Shown piece after piece: positions 48,177-55,653 of a stretch of 64,000 nucleotides of DNA (positions are counted from its first letter, which is position 1; each line of letters opens with the position of its first letter). The stretch spans positions 558,001-622,000 of the forward strand of contig NZ_FNRO01000001.1 in the NCBI RefSeq assembly GCF_900107745.1, given 5' to 3'. The stretch is from Variovorax sp. YR216 (GTDB taxonomy: Bacteria > Pseudomonadota > Gammaproteobacteria > Burkholderiales > Burkholderiaceae_C). The notes below the pieces were generated by a model. The model had not been told where the DNA came from. It searched no databases and worked only from the letters and a program-made list of their open reading frames with translations. A program made the position numbers and the translations under genes.

Positions 48177-48718
48177 TGGCCGTTCGCCGCTTCCCCCTCG
48201 TCCATCTCGTCATCGGGCTCTATGCGCTGATGGTGGGAAGCGTGCTGTCGCCCGCGCGTGCGGACGACCCGGAATCCGAGCAGCCGCAAAGAACGGAAGA
48301 GATCTGGATCGCTGCGAGCAACCACGACCTCGACGGAATGCGGGGCGGTTTCGACCCCGCCGGCACCGGGCTGATGGTGAGCTTCGGCATCACGCGCGCC
48401 GTCTACATCAACGGCGACCTCGTGACGCAGACGACGCTCGACTTCGGCCGCATTTCCGACCTGACACCTGTGCAGGTGGCGCAACTCGACAAGCAGCTCG
48501 CGAGCCTGAACCTGGTCCAGAACGGGCCCGGCAACACCTTCCAGGCGCAGAGCGGCGTTTCGAACGTCGGCACGGTCATCCAGAACTCGCTGAACAACCA
48601 GACCATCGTCAACCAGACGATCATCAACGCGTCGAGCAATTCGGCAGGGATGGTGAGGAACCTCAACATCCTCTCGACACTGAACGACAGCGTCGCGGCC
48701 GCGATCGGATCACGATAG
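48176..48718 (+). CDS. Exported protein with GG-type motif and QNS repeat
   Basis: This 180-residue precursor has a signal (MAVRRFPLVHLVIGLYALMV, cleaved near 29). DLDGMRGGFD (51-60) has Leu at -7, Met at -4 and GG, again like a C39 cleavage site. A beta-rich part GLMVSFGITRAVYINGDLV follows, then a Leu/Gln-rich helix, and an Asn/Gln-rich segment VIQNSLNNQTIVNQTI (134-149) that echoes the QNSG tail of the other two exported proteins. Its ATG overlaps the peptidase stop. It ends at repeat copy F. A role as accessory or minor component of the same extracellular structure is inferred. Confidence 0.72.
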   Translation: MAVRRFPLVHLVIGLYALMVGSVLSPARADDPESEQPQRTEEIWIAASNHDLDGMRGGFDPAGTGLMVSFGITRAVYINGDLVTQTTLDFGRISDLTPVQVAQLDKQLASLNLVQNGPGNTFQAQSGVSNVGTVIQNSLNNQTIVNQTIINASSNSAGMVRNLNILSTLNDSVAAAIGSR

Positions 48719-48812
48719 CTCACCCCCAGCCTCGCCCACTTCGCGTGGCTCTGCACCCCCTTCCAGGGGGCAATCCCAGTGGCCCGGCGGAGCCGGTTCC
48801 ACGGGATTCCTG
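48719..48812 (-). repeat. Dispersed extragenic repeat, copy F
   Basis: The plus strand starts at the stop of the last exported-protein gene with CTCACCCCCAGCCTCGCCCA, CTTCGCGTGGCTCTGCA, a CCCCCTTCCAGGGGG hairpin, then CCCGGCGGAGCCGGTTCC. It has the same end against the stop as copies A-D and G. Confidence 0.9.
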
Positions 48813-48847
48813 GTCTGGGCTGCGGGGGTTCTCCGTCGGCGTCGGAG

Positions 48848-49579
48848 TCAGGCGCCGCCGGCTTGGAGCGCCACGCACAGCGCGTGCAGATTGGGCACGA
48901 CGAGTTGCGGGCGTGCGTCGTGTTCCCATGGGCGCTCGTCACGCACCAGCCATGCGGCCTGCATGCCGGCGCCGAGCGCGCCGACTACGTCGAGCGCGGC
49001 ATCGTCGCCGACGTGGAGCACGTCCTTGGGCAGCAAGCCGACTGACGCTGCTGCCGCGCGGAAGATCGGCGCATGCGGCTTGCCGCTGCCGAATTCACGC
49101 GCGTTGAACGCGGAGCGAAACCAACGCCCGACACCGGTCCGGTGCACGTCGGCATTGCCGTTGGAAACCGCGACCAGCGGGTAGCGCTCGCTGAGCCACT
49201 TGAGCGCCGGGAGCGCGTCGTCGTAGAGCTCCACCCGCTGGCGCTCCGCGAAGAAGATGTCGAAGGCCGGCTCCGCGAGCGCCGGGTCTTCGCCAGAGCG
49301 CTTCAATGCGGCGCGGATGGACTCGCGGCGCAGCGCACTCAGGTCATGGGCAAGGTCGGAACGCTCCTTGGCAGTCGCCTCGCGCAGCTCGCGCAGCACG
49401 CCGGGCGTGACCAGAAGGTTGGCGGTCCTCGGCGCCTCGCGCATCAGCCATGCATGCAGCACGCGCTCGGCGCGCTCGATGGTGGGCCAGATCGGCCAGA
49501 GGGTGTCGTCGAGATCGAGCGAGATCGCGGCGATGCGCTTCACGTCGAGTGTCAGGGAATCGGGGGTCGCGGGGAGCAT
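48848..49579 (-). CDS. HAD-family phosphatase (YigB-like)
   Basis: This 243-residue enzyme starts at ATG 49579 (MLPATPDSLTLDVKRIAAIS). It has HAD motif I DLDDTLWP, motif II VSNGNAD, the lysine of GKPHAPIF and motif III HVGDDAALDVVGALGAGM. The cap helices between motifs I and II are of the small C1 type. The sequence most resembles YigB-type phosphatases, some of which dephosphorylate the riboflavin precursor 5-amino-6-(5-phosphoribitylamino)uracil. Substrate assignment is tentative. It is divergent from hemH, with their starts 15 bases apart. Confidence 0.87.
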   Translation of the reverse strand: MLPATPDSLTLDVKRIAAISLDLDDTLWPIWPTIERAERVLHAWLMREAPRTANLLVTPGVLRELREATAKERSDLAHDLSALRRESIRAALKRSGEDPALAEPAFDIFFAERQRVELYDDALPALKWLSERYPLVAVSNGNADVHRTGVGRWFRSAFNAREFGSGKPHAPIFRAAAASVGLLPKDVLHVGDDAALDVVGALGAGMQAAWLVRDERPWEHDARPQLVVPNLHALCVALQAGGA

Positions 49580-49594
49580 GGCCGAGAATATCGC

Positions 49595-50638
49595 ATGCCT
49601 TTTCGACAAGAACCGCCCGCCGCCGACATGACCCCAGGGCGCACCGCCGTGCTCTGGTGCAACCTTGGCTCGCCCGACGAACCGACGGCGAAGGCCGTCC
49701 GGCCCTATCTCGCGGAATTCCTCGGCGATCCGCGCGTGGTCGAGATTCCGAAGGCCGCCTGGATACCGATCCTGCATGGCATCATCCTGCGCACCCGGCC
49801 TGCGAAATCGGCCGCGAAGTACGCCAGCATCTGGATGCCCGAAGGTTCGCCGCTCAAGGTGTGGACGCAGAAGCAGGCCACCCTGCTGCGCGGCTGGCTC
49901 GGCGAGCGCGGCCATCGCCTGACGGTGCGCGAGGCGATGCGCTACGGCCAGCCGTCCATCGCAAGCCGGCTCGACGAACTCAAGGCCGAAGGCGTCACCC
50001 GCGTGCTGGTGCTGCAGGCCTATCCGCAGTACTCCGCCACCACGACGGCCAGCGTCATCGACGAGGTGAACGCGTGGAGCGCACGCGTGCGGCGCGTGCC
50101 CGAGTTCCGCTTCGTCAACGACTACCACGACGATGCGGGCTACATCGACGCGCTCGTGCACAGCGTGATGCGCCACTGGCAGCACAACGGCCGGCCGGAC
50201 CAGCTCGTGATGAGCTTCCACGGCATTCCGGCTCGCAACATCCGGCTGGGCGATCCGTATCACGCGCAATGCGTGGTCACCGCGCGCCTTTTGGCCGAAC
50301 GCCTGCAGCTCACGCCCGACGAATACCGCGTCACCTTCCAGTCGCGCTTCGGCCGCGCGAAGTGGCTCGAGCCCTACACCGAGCCAACGCTGCGCGAACT
50401 GGGCGCCAAGGGCGTGAAGCGTGTCGACGTGATGTGCCCGGGCTTCCCCGCCGACTGCCTCGAGACGCTGGAGGAAATCGCGATGGAAGGCCGCGAGGCC
50501 TTCCTTCAGGCGGGCGGCAAGGAGTTCAACTACATCCCCTGCCTGAACGACAGCCATGCGTGGATCACCGCGCTCGCGGGCATCGCCGAGCGCCACCTCG
50601 CCGGCTGGCCGACCGACTCGCGGGCCCGGGCTCAGTAG
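49595..50638 (+). CDS. hemH: Ferrochelatase
   Basis: Ferrochelatase inserts Fe2+ into protoporphyrin IX, the last step of heme synthesis. The 347-residue product has VLWCNLGSPDEPTAKAVRPYLAEFL, the SFHGIP catalytic His motif (LVMSFHGIPARN), VLQAYPQYSATTTASV and the C-terminal acidic groove (CPGFPADCLETLEEIAMEG). It acts in the cytoplasm at the membrane face. I use ATG 49595. An in-frame ATG 33 bases later (MTPGRTAVLW) is also possible. No other heme gene is nearby. Confidence 0.95.
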   Translation: MPFRQEPPAADMTPGRTAVLWCNLGSPDEPTAKAVRPYLAEFLGDPRVVEIPKAAWIPILHGIILRTRPAKSAAKYASIWMPEGSPLKVWTQKQATLLRGWLGERGHRLTVREAMRYGQPSIASRLDELKAEGVTRVLVLQAYPQYSATTTASVIDEVNAWSARVRRVPEFRFVNDYHDDAGYIDALVHSVMRHWQHNGRPDQLVMSFHGIPARNIRLGDPYHAQCVVTARLLAERLQLTPDEYRVTFQSRFGRAKWLEPYTEPTLRELGAKGVKRVDVMCPGFPADCLETLEEIAMEGREAFLQAGGKEFNYIPCLNDSHAWITALAGIAERHLAGWPTDSRARAQ

Positions 50639-51138
50639 CGCCCGAGGTAGTCGAGTTTGCCGATCGGCACGCCGCTGTGCCGCAGGATGTCGTAGGCGGT
50701 GGTGAGGTGGAAGAAGAAGTTCGGGATCGCGAACTGGAGCAGATAGCGCTGGGCCGTGAACTTCAGCTCGTTGCCTCGGACCTTCATGACCACCTCGCGA
50801 TCCTCGTGGCCGTCGATCAAAGACCGATCCACGGTGTCGAGATAGTCGATGGTCTTCGCGACGCGCGCCTGCAGCTCCGCATAGGTTGCCTCGTCGTCCG
50901 GAAAGCTCGGTCCCGTGACGCCGGCGATGCGCGCCACGCCGAACTTGGAGGCATCGCTCGCGCTCTGGATCTGCCCCGCGAGGGTGAACATGTCCGGCGC
51001 GAGGCGCGCATTGAAAAGCTGCGAAGGATCGATGCCCGAGGCCTGCGCATGCGCCAGGCCCTTGTCCAGGATGTGGGTAAGCTGGCCCAGTCCGCGGGTG
51101 AACACCGGGACCGAGACGTCGTAGAGCGAAACCGCCAT
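50632..51138 (-). CDS. DUF1993 family protein
   Basis: From ATG 51138 the product is 168 residues, MAVSLYDVSVPVFTRGLGQL. It has a helical DinB-like fold pattern: LTHILDKGLAHAQASGIDPS, ATYAELQARVAKTIDYLD and LQFAIPNFFFHLTTAYDILRHSGVPIGK, the conserved DUF1993 ending. The function is unknown, and no signal peptide is seen. It is the last gene of the long minus-strand block, 49 bases after the alpha/beta hydrolase. Its stop overlaps the 3' end of hemH by seven bases. Confidence 0.85.
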   Translation of the reverse strand: MAVSLYDVSVPVFTRGLGQLTHILDKGLAHAQASGIDPSQLFNARLAPDMFTLAGQIQSASDASKFGVARIAGVTGPSFPDDEATYAELQARVAKTIDYLDTVDRSLIDGHEDREVVMKVRGNELKFTAQRYLLQFAIPNFFFHLTTAYDILRHSGVPIGKLDYLGRY

Positions 51139-51187
51139 GAGATGACTCCGTGTTGTTCTGGCCGCGCGATTGTGCGGCCGCCGCAAA

Positions 51188-52063
51188 TCACGCGCCGGCT
51201 CCGCGCACAAAGGCCTCGATCGGGTCCAGGTGCGCCGGCACGTTCAACGCCGGGGCGTGGCCGCAGCCGGGCACTTCGACGATCTGCAGGCGCCGCTTGT
51301 CGCCGGGGCCGCGGCGGCGCATTTCATCCAGCGTCTCGCGCAAGACGAGGTCGGAGTCCACGCCGCGAAGGCACAGCACCGGCGCTTCGATCGCGTCGTA
51401 GTGCGACCACAGCACGTAGTCCTCGGGATGCGAGATGAACTGCCGCACCATCATCGGGTCGTAGTGCGGCGTCACGCGGCCGTCGGGCAGGCGCCGGGTG
51501 GAGGTTTCGGTCAGCCGCCGCCACTGTGCATCGCTCAGCCAGCCGTAGGGCTTGTATACGGTGCGGAAGAAGGCTTCGAGCTCCACCACCGTGTCGAAGG
51601 CCGGCGGCTGGCCTGCGTAGGCGCGGATGCGCCCCACCGCCTCCGCCGCGAGCTGCGGCGCGTTGTCGTTCAGCACCAGGCTCGCGATGCGCGGCTTCAT
51701 CGCCGGCTCGACCAGCCCGCCCGCGCAGACCATGCCGATCGCGCCGCCCATCGAGGTGCCGACCCAATGCACGCGCGTGAGCTTCAATTCGTCGCACAGC
51801 GCCAAGGCGAGCCGGGCATAGAACGAGAGCTTGTACTCGTCATCGGGCGCCCTGCTCCACTGGCTCAGGCCGCGACCGATCGTGTCCGGGCAGATCACGC
51901 GGAACCCGCGGTCCGCGAAATGCGCCGCCAACTCGTCCATGTCGCGGCAGGTGCGTGCAAGGCCGTGCCATGCGATGACGACGGGATCCCCCGCACGGCC
52001 CCAATCCATCCAGTGGATCTCGTACCCGGCGAGTTGCGCGTAGTTCGAAGTCGGTGTGTTCAT
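51188..52063 (-). CDS. Alpha/beta hydrolase
   Basis: The 291-residue product has the oxyanion region VIAWHGLARTCRDMD, nucleophile elbow VGTSMGGAIGM with the catalytic Ser, and a C-terminal His in VPGCGHAPALN. An acidic residue in RGVDSDLVL is the likely third triad member. No signal peptide is seen, so it is cytoplasmic. The start is ATG 52063, since GGAGGCGATAGAA upstream is an excellent ribosome site. An earlier ATG (52084) overlaps the LivM stop (ATGA) and would add seven residues. Linked to the ABC transporter and PHB depolymerase, it could cleave imported ester oligomers. The substrate is unproven. Confidence 0.85.
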   Translation of the reverse strand: MNTPTSNYAQLAGYEIHWMDWGRAGDPVVIAWHGLARTCRDMDELAAHFADRGFRVICPDTIGRGLSQWSRAPDDEYKLSFYARLALALCDELKLTRVHWVGTSMGGAIGMVCAGGLVEPAMKPRIASLVLNDNAPQLAAEAVGRIRAYAGQPPAFDTVVELEAFFRTVYKPYGWLSDAQWRRLTETSTRRLPDGRVTPHYDPMMVRQFISHPEDYVLWSHYDAIEAPVLCLRGVDSDLVLRETLDEMRRRGPGDKRRLQIVEVPGCGHAPALNVPAHLDPIEAFVRGAGA

Positions 52064-52080
52064 TTCTATCGCCTCCGTAT

Positions 52081-53133
52081 TCATTTGCGCAACCGGCCGA
52101 CGATGCCGGTGGGGAAGTAGTAGACCGACAGCACGAAGAGGACCCCGAGCCACAGCAGCCAGCGGTCCGGCGACAGCAGCGACGACAGCCCCGGCACCCC
52201 GCTCGCGGCTTCGCTGCCGATGCGCAGCAGGTCCTGCAGGTAGCTCTGCGCGACCACGAAGATCACGCTGCCGACCACCGCGCCGTACATCGTGCCCATG
52301 CCGCCGATGACCACGATCAGCAGCACGTCGATCATGATTTCGAAGCTCAGCGAAGTGTCCGGCCCGTTGTAGCGCAGCCAGATCGCGAGCATGGCGCCGG
52401 CGAGCGTCGCAAAGAGTGCCGAGAGCACCGATGCGATCGTGCGATACACCACCACGCGGTAGCCGATCGCCTCGGCGCGGAACTCGTTCTCGCGAATCGC
52501 CTGCAGCACACGGCCGAACGGCGAGTTCACGATGCGCAGCAAGGCGAGCACCAGCACCACCGCAAGCACGAACAGCATGTAGTAGCAGAGCAGCCGGCCA
52601 TCGAGCGACACGCCGAGGAAGGGCTCCTCCGCGAACTCGAAGCTCGGCGAGATCAGCTCGGGCAGCTTGAAAGTCAGGCCATCCTCGCCGCCGGTGAAGT
52701 CCGACAACTGCGACGCCAGCGTCTGGAAGGCCGAGGCCACCGCGAGCGTGATCATCGCGAAGAAGATCGCGCGCACCCGCAGCGAGAACAGGCCAATGGC
52801 CAACGACAGCACCAGCGAGATCGCCAGCGCCAAGCCGAGCCCGAGCAGCAAGGCGCCCCAGCCCGATCCGAGGCGCGTCGCCGAGATCGCGATGCCGTAG
52901 GCGCCGATGCCGAAGAACATCGTCTGCGCGAAGCTGACGATCCCGGTATAGCCGAGCAGCAGATCGAAGCTCGCGACCAGCACGATGAACACCAGCACCT
53001 TGGCCGCGACGCTGAGCGCCTTGACGCCTGGGAAGATGAACGGCGCGAACGCGAGTCCCAGCACCACGGCGAGCAGCAGCACCGCCAGCATGCGGTTGCG
53101 CGGCATATCGTTGGAAAGAAGACGGGAAATCAT
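52081..53133 (-). CDS. Liv-type ABC transporter permease, LivM family
   Basis: This 350-residue inner-membrane protein has about ten spans and the LivM landmarks FDLLLGYTGIVSFAQTMFFGIGAYG and RENEFRAEAIGYRVV (EAA-like loop contacting the ATPases). It belongs to the branched-chain amino acid (HAAT) importer family. Such systems also carry amides, urea and aromatic or hydroxy acids, so the substrate is open. It is eleven bases after LivH. The downstream hydrolase begins at its stop codon. Confidence 0.92.
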   Translation of the reverse strand: MISRLLSNDMPRNRMLAVLLLAVVLGLAFAPFIFPGVKALSVAAKVLVFIVLVASFDLLLGYTGIVSFAQTMFFGIGAYGIAISATRLGSGWGALLLGLGLALAISLVLSLAIGLFSLRVRAIFFAMITLAVASAFQTLASQLSDFTGGEDGLTFKLPELISPSFEFAEEPFLGVSLDGRLLCYYMLFVLAVVLVLALLRIVNSPFGRVLQAIRENEFRAEAIGYRVVVYRTIASVLSALFATLAGAMLAIWLRYNGPDTSLSFEIMIDVLLIVVIGGMGTMYGAVVGSVIFVVAQSYLQDLLRIGSEAASGVPGLSSLLSPDRWLLWLGVLFVLSVYYFPTGIVGRLRK

Positions 53134-53144
53134 GGGTCGTCCTT

Positions 53145-54125
53145 TCAACGGTTCGCGACGGGGTAGACGCCCTGGGGCCGCCACAGCAGCACGGCGACCA
53201 TCAGGAAGATGCTCGCGAACTGCGTGAGCGTCGGCATCAGGAAGCCGGTGTAGTTGTTCATCAGGCCCACGAGCAGCGCGCCGATCAGCGCCCCGGTCGT
53301 CGACCCGAGGCCGCCGATGATGATCACGATGAAGATCAGCACGTTGACCTGCGCGCCCATCTGCGGGATCAGGTTCTGCTGGAACAGGCCCCACATCACG
53401 CCGCCGAGACCGGCCAGCGCGCTGCCCACCACGAACACGCCGACGAAGAGCCGGCCGATGCGGTAGCCGAGCGACTCGACCATCTCGCGGTCCTGCACGC
53501 CGGCGCGGATCAGGAGGCCGATCTTGGTCCGGCCCAGCGTCCAGGCGAGCAGGCCGAAGACGAAAGCGCCGACGATCACCGCGAGGATGCGGTACTTGCT
53601 GATCGCCGCATCGCCGATGAACAGCGAGCCGCGCAGCGCGTCGGGCAGCGGCAGCGGGACCTGGCCGGGACCCCAGATCACCTTGATCAGTTCCTCGCCG
53701 ATGATCATGCCGCCCATCGTGATGAGGATCTGCTTCAGGTGCTGGCCATAGACCGGCCGCACGATGAAACGCTCGAACGCCAGGCCGACCGCGCCCGCAA
53801 CCAGCATCGCCACCAGCATGGCCGGGAAGACGGCGACCAGGTTGCGCCACAGCGCCTGCGAGCCGGTCCAGTCGCTCATGCCGCCGAGCACGGTGCTCGC
53901 GACGAACGCGCCGAGCGCGATGAACACGCCGTGGCCGAAGTTCAGCACGTCCATCAGCCCGAAGACCAGCGTGAGGCCGGAGGCGATGATGAAGATGATC
54001 ATCCCCATCGCGAGTCCCGCGACCGTGAGCGTGAGCCAGGTCGAGACAGAGCCCGTGAGCGGCAATGCGATCAGCGCAAGCACCGGCACGAGCGCCAATG
54101 GTTTCCAGTCGAAGTCTTTGTTCAT
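53145..54125 (-). CDS. Liv-type ABC transporter permease, LivH family
   Basis: This 326-residue permease starts MNKDFDWKPLALVPVLALIA at an ATG overlapping the LivF stop (ATGA at 54122-54125). Landmarks are SGLTLVFGLMDVLNFGHGVFIALGAF and AGVQDREMVESLGYRIGRLF, with a C-terminal GGLGSTTGALIGALLVG segment. It pairs with LivM to form the membrane channel of the importer. It is slightly longer than E. coli LivH at its N-terminus. Confidence 0.92.
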   Translation of the reverse strand: MNKDFDWKPLALVPVLALIALPLTGSVSTWLTLTVAGLAMGMIIFIIASGLTLVFGLMDVLNFGHGVFIALGAFVASTVLGGMSDWTGSQALWRNLVAVFPAMLVAMLVAGAVGLAFERFIVRPVYGQHLKQILITMGGMIIGEELIKVIWGPGQVPLPLPDALRGSLFIGDAAISKYRILAVIVGAFVFGLLAWTLGRTKIGLLIRAGVQDREMVESLGYRIGRLFVGVFVVGSALAGLGGVMWGLFQQNLIPQMGAQVNVLIFIVIIIGGLGSTTGALIGALLVGLMNNYTGFLMPTLTQFASIFLMVAVLLWRPQGVYPVANR

Positions 54126-54850
54126 AGTGCCAGCCCCAGCAGGGATTGCTGCAAGGCTTCGTCCGCCGAGAACGCGGCCATGCTGCCGCTGTGCACCACG
54201 ACGCCGTTGTCCATCACGGCGACCGTGTCGCCCAGCCTTTGTGCGAAGTTGATGTTCTGTTCGACGAGCAGGATCGTCACGCCGCTCTTCTTGAGCTCGC
54301 TGAACGCGTCGATCATGTTGTTGATGATTGCGGGCGCGAGGCCCTTGCTGGGTTCGTCGACGATCAGCAGCTCGCGTGGCTCGACGATCGCGCGCGACAC
54401 CGCGAGCATCTGCTTCTGCCCACCCGAGAGCTTGCCCGCGGGATGGTTCCAGAATTTCTCGACCGCCGGGAAGAGCTTGAAGATCCACTTGAGCCGCGAG
54501 TCGTCCATCTGGTCCGCGTTCTTCGCCGCACGCGCGGCCAGCAGCATGTTTTCCTTCACGGTGAGGTCCGAGAAGATGCCCATGTTCTCGGGCACGTAGG
54601 CGATGCCGAGTTCGGCGATCTGGGGCGTGCGCATCGCGGTGATGTCGGTGCTGCCGAAGCGCACGCTGCCCTGCGACGCATGCCACAGGCCCATGATGGT
54701 CCGCAGCGTGGTCGTCTTGCCGGCGCCGTTGCGGCCGAGCAGCATGGTGAGCTGGCCCTTCGGCACCGCGAGGTTGACGCCGTGGAGGATGTGATACGCC
54801 CCGATGTGCGTGTGCACGCCGCTCAGTTCCAACAGGTTCGTGGTGGTCAT
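54122..54850 (-). CDS. Liv-type ABC transporter ATPase, LivF family
   Basis: The 242-residue ATPase has Walker A LGRNGAGKTTTLRTIMGL, ABC signature LSGGQKQMLAVSRAI, Walker B LLIVDEPSKGLAP and the switch His region. It powers import in the cytoplasm as partner of LivG. The ATG overlaps the LivG stop (ATGA at 54847-54850) and its own stop overlaps the LivH start, so the whole set is translationally coupled. Confidence 0.94.
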   Translation of the reverse strand: MTTTNLLELSGVHTHIGAYHILHGVNLAVPKGQLTMLLGRNGAGKTTTLRTIMGLWHASQGSVRFGSTDITAMRTPQIAELGIAYVPENMGIFSDLTVKENMLLAARAAKNADQMDDSRLKWIFKLFPAVEKFWNHPAGKLSGGQKQMLAVSRAIVEPRELLIVDEPSKGLAPAIINNMIDAFSELKKSGVTILLVEQNINFAQRLGDTVAVMDNGVVVHSGSMAAFSADEALQQSLLGLAL

Positions 54851-55611
54851 GCGGCCTCCTTCGCGACACCGAGATAGGCCTCTTGAACCACCGGCGAGGC
54901 GATCACCTCGGCCGGTTCGCCATCGGCCACGAGCTGGCCGTTGTGCAGCACGATGATGCGGTCCGCGAGTTCGCGCACCACATCCATCTTGTGCTCGACC
55001 AGCAGGATGGTTTTCGTCTTGTCCTTCTTGAGCGCGCGGATCAGGTCGAGGATCACCGGCGCTTCGGCGGCGTTCATGCCGGCGGTCGGCTCGTCGAACA
55101 TGAACACCTTCGGTTCGAGCGCCATCAGCAGCGCGACTTCCAGCTTGCGCTGGTCGCCGTGCGGCAGGCTCGCCACGGTCGCGTGCTCCTTGGCCTTGAG
55201 CGCCACATCCGAGAGGATCCGTTCGGCGCGCTCGGTCAGCGCACGGTGGTCGCTCCAGATGCTCCAGAGGTTGAGGCCGCGCCGGTGCGCGCCTTCGCGC
55301 GTCGCCTGCACCGCGAGCCGCACGTTCTCCAGCACGGTGAGGTTGGGAAACAGGTTGGTGAGCTGGAACGCGCGCCCCAGCCCCGCCCGCGTGCGCGCCG
55401 AGGCCGGCAGGCCCGACAGCAATTGCCCGTCGAGCATCACCGTCCCCTCGGTCGCCTTGAGCTGGCCCGAGATGAGATTGAAGTAGGTGGTCTTGCCGGC
55501 GCCGTTGGGGCCGACGATGGCAGTCAACGTGCCGGGCGCGAAAGCGCAGCTGACAGCATTGACCGCCACGTGGCCGCCGAAGCGGATGGTCAGGTTTCGG
55601 GTCTCAAGCAT
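54847..55611 (-). CDS. Liv-type ABC transporter ATPase, LivG family
   Basis: The 254-residue ATPase has Walker A VGPNGAGKTTYFNLISGQ and Walker B VFMFDEPTAGMNAAE. The signature region is degenerate (ASLPHGDQRKLEVALLM), as usual for LivG. The typical long insert after the Q-loop (LGRAFQLTNLFPNLTVLENVRLAV) is also present. It begins 42 bases after the PHB depolymerase stop on the same strand. The spacer has a GCCGCC/GGCGGC hairpin, so it may be read from the depolymerase transcript or partly terminated. Confidence 0.93.
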   Translation of the reverse strand: MLETRNLTIRFGGHVAVNAVSCAFAPGTLTAIVGPNGAGKTTYFNLISGQLKATEGTVMLDGQLLSGLPASARTRAGLGRAFQLTNLFPNLTVLENVRLAVQATREGAHRRGLNLWSIWSDHRALTERAERILSDVALKAKEHATVASLPHGDQRKLEVALLMALEPKVFMFDEPTAGMNAAEAPVILDLIRALKKDKTKTILLVEHKMDVVRELADRIIVLHNGQLVADGEPAEVIASPVVQEAYLGVAKEAA

Positions 55612-55626
55612 CGATCGAAGGTTGAA

Positions 55627-55642
55627 GCCGCCTCGCGGCGGC
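55627..55642 (-). terminator. Short hairpin between PHB depolymerase and livG
   Basis: GCCGCC and GGCGGC pair around TCGC in the 42-base spacer. There is no T-run, so termination would be partial at best. It may set the ratio between depolymerase and transporter messages. Confidence 0.35.
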
Positions 55643-55653
55643 GCGGGTTGGAA

